Shown piece by piece: positions 11,759 through 22,636 of a stretch of 64,000 nucleotides of DNA; position 1 is the stretch's first letter; each line of letters begins with the position of its first letter. Position numbers and translations under genes: made by a program. Below the pieces are notes generated by a model. That model was not told where the DNA came from, searched no databases, and saw only the letters and a list, made by a program, of their open reading frames with translations. Origin of the DNA: Dipteris shenzhenensis (taxonomy: Eukaryota; Polypodiophyta; Polypodiopsida; Gleicheniales); assembly GCA_047967505.1 (NCBI GenBank), contig CM106539.1, one strand, 5' to 3'.

Positions 11759-12731
11759 TGTTGCAATACTCTTGCACTGATTTTGAGAAATCTTAGAACA
11801 TAGATTGTTGGTTCCATCACTTCCACATATGTGATGATTGCAATCACATGACTTTTTCATGTAATTGAAAAGAATTATTCCTCATATGATTCACAACATC
11901 TCTCAAAAACATCATTTGAACATGTTGTATGCAAAAGAAACTATACCTATCTTCAAGCTTATGCATAAAGAAAGGCTTTAGGTACATATGTTTAAACCCA
12001 ATAAATAGCTCCACAAATGGCTAATCAATAAGGTGGATAGGTTGCTTTACATACAATTTCCTTCCTATTCATTTTTTACAGTCATCCTTCTTGTTGGGTG
12101 AGATGTGTTTGGCTCATAAAAAATGAGGTTTATTGGCTTTGACATGTGGGCAATGGGAATGATTGTACTTAGACTCAATTATCAAGTGAGACTATGTAGC
12201 AAATAAAATTCTCTTGTGAATGTTCAATGCCTTTAAGGTTGATGAGAATTAAAAATTTCACCTACATGTGATGTACTAGCATTCGCCACCATCATGAAGC
12301 TAACCCTTTTGAAGAAAAACTCTTCACTAGACTTTTAGACCTTGATCATATTTAATGTATTGCATAGATTAGACTACACTACTATTTGGACATCCTTGTC
12401 CACATCCTACAAGTATTTTATATATGCTTGAAGGAGAAGTTAGTCTAGGATGTCCTTTTGACTCGACTTGTCCATGATTGATGTGCATTCATGATTGATG
12501 TGCATTCATTGAAATATCTTGCCAGCTTGGTCCCATATTCTATCTCTCATTCTTAGAGATTGAGACATTGATCTTTGCATCTTCTATTCTAATTCCTTAT
12601 CTCTTTTCCTCTTCCCTTCGTAGTCTCTCACTACATCAGACAAAGTGAGGCCACAAGAGTTGCAGAGGGGATCACATCCATGAAGGAGAGAGTGATTGCA
12701 TTGCACATGGATAGTAGTTTCTATGGATGTT
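11759..12731. other. No recognisable feature
   Basis: No coding, RNA or structured repeat signal seen, apart from a short duplicated phrase TGATTGATGTGCATTCAT near 12473-12510. Confidence 0.5.
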
Positions 12732-13340
12732 TGTTAACCCTATGGTAACAAGGGCCATAAGTGCAGTCTATGGCAACAACAAAGAGAAGAGCATTGTGTG
12801 TATAGATTAGCGGAAAAGTTCCACTTGTAATATCCCCCCACTTTGTGTAGAGACTCAAATCCCCCCCCCTTTGTGTAGAGACACAAAAGGTCCCCCCCTC
12901 AAAAGTGGAGGGACTCTTTTCCAAAAGGTCTCCTACAAAAGAGGTCCCACCATGAGGTACCTATGGATTGTATAGAGAACAACATGTATAAATATCTCTC
13001 AATGAAATGAATCTCCTACTCTTTGGGGTTCAGTGTTCAAACTCACTATTGTGTCCATGTGATTGATCTCCATTGCTTCCATGCTCTCTTACACTATCGT
13101 GTTCTAGCATGCCCTTACCCTTGTACTCCCTCCTCCTTCCTCCTCCTTCCTCTTTCCTTCTCCTCCCTCCTCCTCCCTCCTCCTTCCTCTTTCCTCCTCC
13201 CTCCTCCTTTGTCCTCCTTCCTCTTTCCTCCTTCCTCCTTCTCCCTCCTCCCCCTTCCTCCTTCCTCCTCCTCCCTCCTCCGTCCTGCTCCCTCCTTCCT
13301 CCCTCGTCCTCCCTCGTCCTCCTACTCCCTCCTCCTTGTT
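12732..13340 (+). mobile_element. LTR A (plus strand, truncated in its C/T-rich part)
   Basis: Starts TGTTAACCCTATGG and contains, in order: a short conserved block (GTGTGTATAGATTAGCGG), two to three copies of a roughly 29-bp repeat (TTTGTGTAGAGACNCAAA with C-runs, about 12835-12900), a TATA box TGTATAAATA (12985-12994), a conserved TTTGGGGTTCAGTGTTCAAACTC block at the likely RNA start, and a pyrimidine-rich region from 13125. The order matches LTR B and C on the opposite strand. It breaks off where LTR B begins. Confidence 0.75.
13125..13340 (+). repeat. Polypyrimidine (CCTCCT) tract of LTR A
   Basis: Over 200 bp of almost pure C/T built from CTCCTTCCTC-type units. The long open frames read through it are compositional artefacts rich in Pro, Ser and Leu. 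Confidence 0.9.
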
Positions 13341-13358
13341 GTCACTATTTCTCCCAAG

Positions 13359-14540
13359 TGCAAGTTTCAAGGGTGTTGGTCACCTTTAGTCGTGTCATTT
13401 CTCATTGTAGCATAGGTGTTCACAAGTGTAGCATAGGTCCTTGGTTCGTATTTTGGTGAGAGGTGTAGGATAAAGTGTGGAAATCAGATCTCATGCATGT
13501 GTGGGTGAGAAAGAGGGCTTGAACATAACAATTGATGGAGGCTCTCACCTCCACGGGAGTTCAAGGGTTTAGAAGGTCATTTTAGAGTTCAAAAAGGGGA
13601 CAGGGTTGAGAGAGCTATCTAGGAGTTCTGAGGTTCAGAGTGGGTTGCAGGGTTTAGGAGGAGTCCAAGGTTGAGGAGTGGAGATCTAGTCTCCTTCACA
13701 GATTTGAGGGGTAAGGGTTGAGGAGGAGGGGCAAGGAAGGAGGAGGAAGAGGGAGGAATGTGGAGGAGGAGGAGGAGGGTGGAGGAGGAGGGAGGAGGGT
13801 GGAGGAAGAGGGAGAAGGGAGGAGGAGGAGGGAGGAGCGAGGAGGGTGGAGGAAGAGGGAGGAGGGAGGAGGAGGGAGAAGGAGGAGGGTGGAGGAAGAG
13901 AGAGGAGGAGGAGGGTGGAGGAATAGGGAGGAGGGAGGAGGAGATGGAGAAGGAGGAGGAGGGAGGAGGAGGGAGTACAAGGGGAAAGAGTGCAAGGGTA
14001 AGGGCATGCTAGAACAGGATAGTGTGAGAGAGCATGGACGCAATGGAGATCAATCACATGATCACAATAGTGAGCTTGAACACTGAACCCCAAAGAGTTA
14101 GAGCTTCATTCCATTTAGAGATATTAATATATGTATTCTCTACACAATTCGTAGGTACCTCCGTGGTGGGACCTCTTTTGTAGGAGACATTTTGGACAAG
14201 AGTCCCTCCACTGTTGGGGGGGACCTTTTGGGTCTCTCCACAAAGTGGGGGGACCTTTGAGTCTCTACACAAATTGGGGGACCTTTGAGTCTCTACACAA
14301 AGTGGGGGGACCTTTTGGGTCTCTAGATTTAGTAATTCTCTCTCTAGATCTTGATTTTGCAAGTATGATTGGATCTTTTCTAGAGAGGATTTTGGCTATC
14401 CTCAGTCTTTAAGATTCATCATACCATATTTCAAGCTCAAGATATTACAAGTGGAGCTTTGCCGCTACTCTACACACACAATGTTCTCAGCATTGTTGTC
14501 CTAGATTGCACTTTTGGCCCTTGTTGCCATAGGGTTAACA
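13359..14540 (-). mobile_element. LTR B, full-length 3' LTR on the minus strand
   Basis: Reading the minus strand, a polypurine tract CCAGGGGAGT (14541-14550) is followed by TGTTAACCCTATGGCAACAA at 14540. Then come four copies of a 29-bp U3 repeat (14210-14330), a TATA-like site (14121-14134), the TTCAGTGTTCAAGCTC block, a pyrimidine tract (13715-13980), and a U5-like tail shared with copy D (GTGAACACCTATGCTACAATG) ending TTGCA at 13359. Ends are TG...CA, length about 1.18 kb. It is the most complete member of the family and defines it. Confidence 0.8.
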
Positions 14541-14790
14541 ACTCCCCTGGACTAATTTGATTACTCGTTCTTTGGTTATGGTTGAGTTTGCAGACAATGG
14601 TGTGCTGCGGTTGTCTTTACCCAATGAGTATGGTAAAGATGGCGTCAGTGATAGATGGAGCGAGCTTGTCGATCTTTTCCTTGTAATGCATGAACATCGT
14701 AGATTGCTTGATCAGTTTTTTAGAAGTCAGTGTCAACCATTTATTCAAATAAACACACATAATGCCCTTGAAGAGATATGGCTTTTTTTG
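14541..14790 (-). mobile_element. Internal-region stub next to LTR B
   Basis: About 250 bp homologous to 16912-17220, the sequence just inside LTR C (shared GCGGTTGTCTTTACCCAATG and CTTGAAGAGATATGGCT). It is therefore the 3' end of an internal region whose rest has been lost, cut off where LTR E starts. Confidence 0.75.
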
Positions 14791-14794
14791 TCTC

Positions 14795-15530
14795 TATGCC
14801 AACATGGACTTAGGTAGTATAGAATGTGTGTGTAGAGTAGCGGCAAAGCTCCGCTTGTACTTACATAAGGCTAGGAATAATCCCTCTTAAAAATCTAACT
14901 TGCATGTTCTACATGCAAGATCTACATACGATTCCTACATGCAACACGCGAGTTCTACATGCAACTCCTACATGCGAGTTCTACATGCAACTCCTACATG
15001 CATGTTCTACATGCAACTCCTACATACAACTCCTACATGCATGTTCTACATGCAAGTCCTACATGCAACTCCTACATGAAAGTTCTACATGCGAGTTCTA
15101 CATGCAACTCCTACATGCAAGTTCTACATGCGAGTTCTACATGCAACTCCTACATGCAACATGCAACTTGCAACTTCTACATGCAACTTCTATATGCAAG
15201 TTCTACATGCAGAGAGATAATATCTTACAATTCCCACATGTAGAGAGAGAAGCTCTCCAACTTGTATAAATACCCCATAATGGAATGAAGCCCACACTCT
15301 TTGGGGGCATTGTGTTGAGTTCTACTTTGGTATTCCAAGCAATTGTCTCAAGTGTCCATGCTTCCTTGCACTCCATGTCCAAAAGCATGTCCTAACCTTG
15401 CAACTCCTCCTCCCCTCTTCTCCAACCTTGTAACCCATCCTGTCCCTCTCCTCCTCCCCCCCCCTCCTCCTCCTCCTCCTCCTCCTCCTAGACGTCCTCC
15501 TCCTCCTCCTCCTCTGTGGATCAAAAATTT
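14795..15530 (+). mobile_element. LTR E, divergent member (plus strand)
   Basis: Shares with B the block GTGTGTAGAGTAGCGGCAAA, then instead of the 29-bp U3 repeat carries a 13-bp repeat array (14899-15214). After it come TATA box TGTATAAATA (15263-15272), ATGGAATGAAGCCCACACTC, CTTTGGGGGCATTGTGTTGAG and a CTCCTCCTCC tract (15405-15515). Same architecture as A, B and C but a different subfamily. The first few bases of the LTR appear missing and the right end is uncertain. Confidence 0.65.
14899..15214 (+). repeat. 13-bp tandem array (TTCTACATGCAAC)
   Basis: About 22 units of TYCTACATGCRAS in near-perfect tandem, alternating mainly between TTCTACATGCAAC, TCCTACATGCAAC and TTCTACATGCGAG. Because the unit has no stop on this strand all frames stay open; the resulting Cys/His/Tyr/Met-rich peptide frames are not genes. 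Confidence 0.92.
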
Positions 15531-15867
15531 ACCTTCTTGCTGCTATATACAGTCCAACTATAGCATGAGTTCCATAGGTGGCTTAGATAAAAGCTTTAGA
15601 TGGAGACCATGGTGTGCATATTGGCTCTTGCCCATCTACATCTTGATACTCAAAACTTCCACCTAAACTGGTCAAATTATCTGCTCCCAACTATCCATCA
15701 CTAGAACCCAATCTAGATCTTCTGCATCTTCACTCCCTTCATTTATGAATTGCTCCAACAAGGGAACCTCTAGGATTTCATTCAGAAATGGTGAAATCTC
15801 AATTCCCCTTGTTCAAAAGAAGATGACTACACCCTTTGCTGGGATCATGTGAAATAGAGTTGACCCA
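15531..15867. other. Unassigned sequence between LTR E and LTR C
   Basis: No coding signal. It may include the diverged U5 end of LTR E and the lost end of LTR C. Confidence 0.45.
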
Positions 15868-16901
15868 CACGATCATATTTAGATGAGAGGTGTAGGCTAA
15901 AGTGTGGAAAGGAGATCTCATGCATGCATGGGTGAGAAATAGGGCTTGATCACAATGATGGATGGAGGCTCTTGCCCCCATAGGAGTTCAAGGTTTTAGA
16001 AGGGGATTGTAGGGTTCGAAAAGGGGACAAGGTTGAGAGAGCTATATAGGAGTTCCAAGGTCCAGAGAGGGTTGTAGGGTGTAGGAGGAGTCCATGGTTG
16101 AGGAGTGGAGATCTGGTCTCCTTCACAAATTTGAGGGATAAGGGTTGAGGAGAAGGAACAAGGGAGGAGGAGGAGGGAGGAGGAGGGAGGAAGGAGAGAG
16201 GAAGGAGGATGGAGGAGGAGGGAGGAGAAGGGAGGAGGGGGGAGGATGGAGGTGGAGGGAGGAGGGAGGAAGGAGGAGGGGGAAGGAGGAGGAGGGAGTG
16301 CAAGGGTAAGGGCATGCTAGAACACGATAGTGTAAGAGAGCATGGATGCACTGTAGATCAATCACATGAACACAATAGTGAGCTCGAACACTGAACCCAA
16401 AAGAGCGGGCGCTTCATTTCATTGAGATATATTTATACATGTTGGTCTCTATACAATCCATAGGTACCTCCGTGGTGGGACCTCTTTTGTAGGAGACCTT
16501 TGGACAAGAGTCCCTCCAATTTTGGGGGGCAACTTTTGTGTCTCTACACAAAGTGGGGAGGGATTTGAGTCTTTGCACAAAGTGGGGAGGCCTTTTGGGT
16601 CTCTACATAGAGAGGGGGGACCTTTTGACCTCTACACAAAGTGGGGGGACCCTTAAAAGTGTAGGCTTTTAGTCTTTCTCTCTCCAAATTTAGTATTTCT
16701 CTCACTAGATTCTAATTTTGCAAGTATGATTGGATATTTTCTAGGGAGGTTTTTTTATATCCTCATCCTTTAAGATTCACCATACCATCTTTCAAGCTCA
16801 AGGTATTACAAGCGGAACTTTGCCACTACTCTACACACACAATGCTCTCATCTTTGTTGCCCTAGACTGCACTTCTAGCCCTTGTTGCCACAGGATTAAC
16901 A
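15868..16901 (-). mobile_element. LTR C, 3' LTR of a minus-strand element
   Basis: Minus-strand reading: polypurine tract CCAGGGGAGT (16902-16911) followed by TGTTAATCCTGTGGCAAC at 16901, four to five degenerate 29-bp U3 repeats (about 16530-16650), TATA-like ATGTATAAATATA (16428-16440), the GTTCAGTGTTCGAGCTC block, a polypyrimidine tract (16150-16300 as GA on the plus strand) and a U5-like tail. Homology with B and D stops near 15868, short of the expected end, so the distal tail is lost. Confidence 0.75.
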
Positions 16902-17111
16902 ACTCCCCTGGACCGATTTGATTACCCATCCTCAGGTTATGGTTGAGTCTACAGATGATGTTGTTCAATGGTTGTCTTTACCCAATGAGTATGGGTCCAT
17001 GGGTTATGGTTGAGTCTATAGATGAAGTTGTGCTGCGGTTGTCTTTACCCAATGAGTATGGTAAAGATGGCATCGGTGATAGATGGAGCAAGCTTGTTGT
17101 CGACCTTTTCC
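16902..17111 (-). mobile_element. 3' noncoding end of the internal region of the LTR C element
   Basis: Polypurine tract plus about 200 bp homologous to 14541-14790. It contains a 68-bp-offset tandem duplication: GGTTATGGTTGAGTCTA through CCCAATGAGTATGG occurs at 16935-16994 and again at 17003-17062. LTR B's internal stub has only one copy, so the duplication arose in this copy or subfamily. Confidence 0.7.
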
Positions 17112-20100
17112 TCATAATCCATTTACACCGTAGAGTGTTTGCTCAGTTTTCAAGATGCCAATGTCAACCATTACTTCAAACAAACACACATTATTCCCTT
17201 GAAGAGATATGGCTCTTTGGAAGAGGTGACTTGCTGTTTGAGCATTTATCTGCTCCTGATTTGGATTGAAGCTGAGGTTGGGTAAATGATCATCAATGCT
17301 AAGGGACACCTCCAAGATTACTACTAAGGCTTCATTATATTTTTAACTTTCTTTGAGTGTTTTGTCATAATTGCCTTGCATAATTTGTGGATGTTTGTTG
17401 TCCAAGGCTCTGATGAGTGTTTCTTGGCTTGTCCATTTGATCTTGGAGTTTCTATTGATTAGAAGCCAATTGCGAGGAGCATCTACACTATCTAGATCAT
17501 GATGATTGACATCACACCAGTAGCAATGGGGTACCACATCAAATGTGGGATGCATTTGAAAGAAAGGTGGAGCTTTTAAGTACTCAAGGAGGTTATTTTT
17601 GTTGAGTAGGTTTGGTCTACGCCAAGTAGGCTATGGCTCCAATTTGTTGCTGATGTCTGGAGTGATTTGCTCTTGGCAAATACTCATTGAAAATCCAGAG
17701 AGGTCCCATCCTCCTCTTGACTACATATTTGGGTATTTCCTCCAAAATTCGCCAATGGGAATATCAGGCATGGGAATCCTATCTGTATTCTGTTGCAACT
17801 CCCTTGTGGGTGTGCAAATTGGATTATCCAATTCTTGAAGCTCATTGATGGAATCATTAATGGTGTCTTCTATTGAAAGCTCAAGGGAGATTTGAGGAAT
17901 ATGTGGTCTTGGGGAGAGGAAGAGGTTATAGGGGAAAAGCTTCAAGAAGCTTGAGGTTATAGGGGAGATGAGATTGAAGGTAGACCACATATTCTTATCG
18001 TAGATCTTTGCCACTTCTCGTAGGCATTGTCAGCTTTAATGTTGGATTTTTTTGGGAGTTATATCCCAAGGAATGCACTAGTGATTGTTGTAGTAAGGCT
18101 AGGAGGCCGGCTACTACCCAAAGAGAGGGAATTCCCATCAAGCATTCATATAGTAGTATTGCACCAGGCTTTAACCATATGAAATCTGCATGCAATGAGA
18201 GACAGAATACTCTTCATCCATCGTTTAGCATAGATACTAGAGAGTCTTTTTGATTATTGTCTTAGTCCAATCAAGACCATATACTACATATAACATCTTG
18301 ATTTGCAAGTGTTTCCATGGTATGCATATTCTTCCTTCAAGGTGATCCTCTTGCTGGAGGATTGCAACAAGCTCTTGGTATAATGTAGTGATGCCCTGTA
18401 GCAAAAGATCTTGTGTTGAACCTTACACATGACTTAGTAGCTGAAGTTCCAACTTGGAAATTATTGCCTTATGATTTTGCAACTCTATGAACTTATCTTT
18501 ATACTTACCCAGTGTTGAGGTCTGTGCAAGCTTTAGACTATTGAATTATTGAGCTGCTTTTGGCTACATGCCAATTGATCTCATTAAGCACATGAAGTTG
18601 GAGTATCTATTATTCTTGAGCATCGAATTCTGCTTTGGTATCCACATGTTTCTCCCTTGTTGCCATGCATTCCTTCTCTAGTGCTTGAATTTGATGTTTA
18701 CCTTCTTTGAGGCTATGCTGCAACTCATTTATGTCTATTGTGGCGTGGAGGTAGTCGTTTTTAAGTAGCAGTCTTTCATTTAAGTGCACCATTTGCTTTT
18801 TGAGATCATCACAAGTGACTTGCATTTAAGAGAGGGATAACTTGACCTCTTCCTTTCTGTTCAAGGCATCAAATAGCGGTAGATGTTTTTCTTGGAGAGA
18901 AATCGTGGCTTGTAGGGCATCTTGTCTACATTCCACTGGAGCATTTTGTGTAAGGAGATGCTACATTTGCTCTGTTATGTTTTCCTTGAGCTTATGGATT
19001 TTAGTCTCGGCACTTTGCAACTTGGTTTGGAGTGATGTGATCATTTGCCTTTCCATTTCTCTTTCCTACTCATCTGATGCCATGGTAGCAAATAATTGTG
19101 ACCCTTGTTGTAACTGTTGACTATGATGTTGTATGATCTGAAATGTGCTATGGCCTTACTTGTATTGGACATAGAGTTGACTCCCATGCATCCATGTGTA
19201 ATTTTGATCTATTTCTTGAATAGCAAGACGTTGTATGCTGCCACTAGAGACATTTGGGAGTTGTGACTCTAGAGTCATGGAGTCATCAATATTGGTGACT
19301 TGTGACTCTTTAAGAGGCATACTATTTGGCTCAATTGCAAAATCATTATGTGGCATGGTATCCTCTTGGATTACCATGCTCGAGTCCTTCTATTACGGTA
19401 GCAATACTGAACTGAGTTGCATGATTCTTTGGCAGAGTTCCACATTATCATTCTCTAGAGTATGTTTAGATTGCCGTCCATCCATGTTATCCGCATTTAG
19501 AGTAGGTGGAGGCTCTAATTCCCATTCCTGGCGATAATATCAATGTTTCTTAGTCCTCTATATCTTGTGTTGGGAGGGGTGTAGAGTCTTCCTCTTTCTC
19601 TATTGCAAACCCAATTATAATGGACAATAGATGGGCAATGTAGCTTTTGTCATTATGTGTAGTGGATACATTATTGGTTAGCAGTAGTAAGGATATGTGA
19701 TGAGCCCAATCTTGTATTTTTTTGCTGCCAAGGAGTGTAAGAGTTTTTACTAACATGAAATTTTTTCTCACTCCTGTATGATTAAAAATGTCAGCTAGAA
19801 ACTTGGCTGCCTCTTTGCATATGGGATCCATAATCATATCATGGCGTATCCCCCCGTTTTGTGACTTTGTGTTAGGTGGGAATAAATCCTGAATCTTAGA
19901 GAATCTTGCATCCAAATGTTTCTTTGGATATTCTTCTTGTGCCTCTAGGAATGAGAAAGCTTCACGCATATTGAATCTAATGAGGTAGATCTATAAGGGC
20001 TTTTCATTATATATTAATGTGCCATACTTATCCTTCTCCAACTCTATGCTTTTATCTGATTTTATGAATTGACAAATATATTCTGTCATAGCAGGTGTTG

Positions 20101-20235
20101 GTAAGAAGGATTGTAGATTCTCAAAAATATTTCCTAGATTCTTTGACTGCAAGAAGTTGTATGCATCGGCTCACATGGCAAATGTTGACACTCGTGGCCA
20201 TACAAGCTGTATTGGCTCATCTATTTCTTACTATT
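17112..20235 (-). pseudogene. Decayed long ORF with coiled coil inside a pol-less LTR element
   Basis: On the minus strand, coding-like sequence runs almost without a gap from about 20235 to 17112, roughly 1000 codons, broken by scattered TAG/TAA stops and a few frameshifts. The N-terminal part (20210-19550) contains FLQSKNLGNIFENLQSFLP and ILADIFNHTGV-like helical text. One frame from 19546 to 18607 joins an acidic/Pro stretch (LEPPPTLNADNMDG) to a long heptad-like coiled coil (LKKQMVHLNERLLLKNDYLH and LQTKLQSAETKIHKLKENI); the coil continues in a shifted frame to about 18260. A third frame, open apart from single stops, covers 18014-17112. I see no protease, integrase, RT or RNase H motif. 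I do not recognise the family. Flanking LTR C and its polypurine tract imply the protein belongs to a non-autonomous LTR retroelement. Confidence 0.6.
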
Positions 20236-20925
20236 TAAGGTTCAACATTCAAGCTAACTATTGTGTTTATGTGATTAGCCTCCATTGCGTTCATGATCTC
20301 TTACACTAACTTGTTTTGGCATGCCCTTACCCTTGCACTCCCTACCCTTGTACTCCCTCCTCCTCCTCCTCCTTCCTCCTCCTTCTCCTCCTTCCTCCCT
20401 CCTCCTCCTTCCTCCTCCTCCTTCCTCCCTCCTCCCTCCTTCCCTCCTCCTCCTTCCTCCTTCCTTCCTCCCTCATCCTCCTCCTTCTCCTCCGCCTCCT
20501 CCTCCTCTTCCCTCCCTCCTCCTCCTTCCTCCCTCCTCTTACCTCCATCTCCTCCTCCCTCCTCCCTTGTCCCTCCTCCTCCACCCTTACCCATCAAATC
20601 CACGAAGAAGACTAGCTCTCCACTCCTCCACCCTGGACTACTCCTAAACCTTGGAATTCCTAGATAGCTCTCTCAACCTATCCCCTTTTTAATCCCTGCA
20701 ATCCCCTTCTAAACCCTTGAACTCTCGTAGAGGTGAGAGCCTCCATCAATCCTTGTGATCAAGCCCTCTTTCTCACCCACACATGCATGAGATCCGCTTT
20801 CCACGCTTTAGCCTATACCTCCTGCCAGAATATGACGCGAGAACCTATGCTACACTTGTGAACACCTATGCTACAATGAGCAATGACATGACTGTAACTA
20901 ACCAACAACACCCTCAAAACCTGCA
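20236..20925 (+). mobile_element. LTR fragment D (R-U5-like part only, plus strand)
   Basis: Begins GGTTCAACATTCAAGCTAACTATTGTG, which lines up with the block about 30-40 bp downstream of the TATA box in copies A-C. It continues through a polypyrimidine tract (20350-20580) and the full U5-like tail to CCTGCA at 20925. The U3 part (start, repeats, TATA) is absent. It lies head to head with the internal region of the LTR C element and abuts Copia element 3. Confidence 0.7.
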
Positions 20926-22636
20926 GAGAAGATTTGGCTTTCTAGACCGGATCAAAGAAATGTAAGGGTAAGGACTCTGGTAACCCATCTTCTTCTGATG
21001 ATAAAAAGAGAAAGAAGAAGAAAATTTTCTTCTATTGCAATAAGGCAGGGCACAAGCAGAATGAGTGCCGAAAGAAGATTGCAGATGAGAAGAACGGAGT
21101 AAAGAAAGAGTCCAGCAATAGCACGCAGGCAGTACCAGTAGAGCTACTCGTCGCAATTGAGGAGATTTGCATGGAGGCAGTTCATGTACCTTCTTCTGAT
21201 GATAAAAAGAGAAAGAAGAAGAAAATTTTCTTCTATTGCAATAAGGCAGGGTACAAGCAGAATGAGTGCCGAAAGAAGATTACAGATGAGAAGAACGAAG
21301 TAAAGAAAGAGTCCAGCAATAGCGCGCAGGCAGTACCAGTAGAGCTACTCGTCGCAATTGAGGAGATTTGCACGGAGGCAATTCATGTACCTGCAGATGA
21401 ACCGTGGATCATTGAAAGTGGTGCATCGCGCCACATGACTAGTCGGAAGGATTGGTATACCTCTCTACAACTGGTAGGGAATGACATCCTGGTAGCAGTC
21501 GACAATGATGCAAAATGTCCAGCAAAAGAAAAAGGTACGATTACTCTCAAGTCAGATGGAGTTGTAAAACAGTTGTTCAATGTTCTTTATGTGCCAGATA
21601 TCAAGAGGAACTTGTTGTCCGTCTCTGCGATCATGGATCGGGACCTCAAAGTTCAATTCGATAAGAATGGTGCACATATTCTGGATCTTCAAGGGAAGGT
21701 CATTGGTAAAGGTACACGGCGCAACAACATTTACGAACTCTCAGCTTTCAGTGCTCGAGCAGATGTGAAGGACACTAAGCTGTGGCATGAGAGGTTTGGT
21801 TATCTAAACCTTAGTTCTTTGAAGGAGATGCATAAAAGTGGAATGATTGCAGACCTACCAGAAATTTCAGATCTGCCCGATGTATGTGAAGCTTGCATGA
21901 TGGGCAAGCAGCATAGGCATCCCTTTCCTAAAGAGGCCAGTAGGGCAAAGGCTCCTCTAGAGCTCGTTCACACGGACCTCTGTGGAAAGATGGAGATGGA
22001 AGCTTTGGGTGGTTCCTACTACTTCATGACGCTGATCAATGACTACAGTAGAAGGATATGGATATACTTCTTGAAGACTAAAGACGAGGCTTTTAATAGG
22101 TTCAAGGAATGGCATGTAATTGTCGAGAAAGAAACGGGGAGGAAGGTGAAGAAGTTGAGATGAGACAGAGGTGGAGAGTTCACATCAACTGAATTCAAAA
22201 GTTACTGCAAAAGTCATAGAATCAAGAGGCAGAAACCCCCGCCACATACATCACAGCAAAATGGAGTAGCAGAATGCAAGATGCTCGTCATCTGCGAAAT
22301 GGGCCGGAGTATGATGAAAGGGAAAGATTTGCCAAAGACCTTTTGGGCTGAAGCATGTAACACTGCAGTTTACATCCTGAATCGTAGCTACACAGAGGCT
22401 GTGAACGGGATGACTCCACTGCAAGCCTTTTTTGGTAAGAAACATTCAGCTGCACATTTCAAAGTTTTTGGATGTGACAGTTTTTTTCATGTCCCTGATG
22501 CTACAAGGACCAAATGGGAACCGAAGAGCTGGAAGTGTATTTTCTTGGGCTACAGTGAAGAGGCGAAGGGTTACCATCTCTATAACCCTGTTACCAAGAA
22601 GGTAATTGTAAGTCGTGATGTGGTCTTCTCAGAATA
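20926..22636 (+). pseudogene. Copia element 3: gag end, protease and integrase
   Basis: Starts abruptly in the gag C-terminus. It has two zinc knuckles made by a 201-bp tandem duplication: CNKAGHKQNEC in the first unit, CNKAGYKQNEC in the second, where His is lost. The protease motif reads IESGASRHMT near 21411; the catalytic Asp of DSGAS is Glu (GAA). The integrase zinc region is WHERFGYLN...CEACMMGK (21783-21905), with one zinc His changed to Tyr. The core has VHTDLCG (21968), DRGGEF (about 22166) and QQNGVAE (about 22255). The frame is open from 21171 to 22163, the longest intact stretch of any Copia element here, then hits a TGA where Ser is expected. Multiple lost catalytic and ligand residues mean the copy is inactive. 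Confidence 0.92.
20988..21389 (+). repeat. In-frame 201-bp tandem duplication of the gag zinc-knuckle region
   Basis: Units 20988-21188 and 21189-21389 differ at only a few sites. The offset of 201 bp keeps the frame (67 codons). Confidence 0.92.

Noticed and set aside
13023-14093. Overlapping open frames on both strands of the CCTCCT/GGAGGA tracts
   Set aside because: Same compositional artefact inside LTRs A and B; likewise at 16120-16394 and 20293-20667.
14899-15214. CRISPR-like array
   Set aside because: Direct tandem 13-bp repeats without spacers in a plant LTR; not a CRISPR.
14904-15269. Cys/His/Tyr-rich repeat protein read from the 13-bp array
   Set aside because: A 13-bp unit without stops opens every frame; no start context, no conservation of a particular frame.
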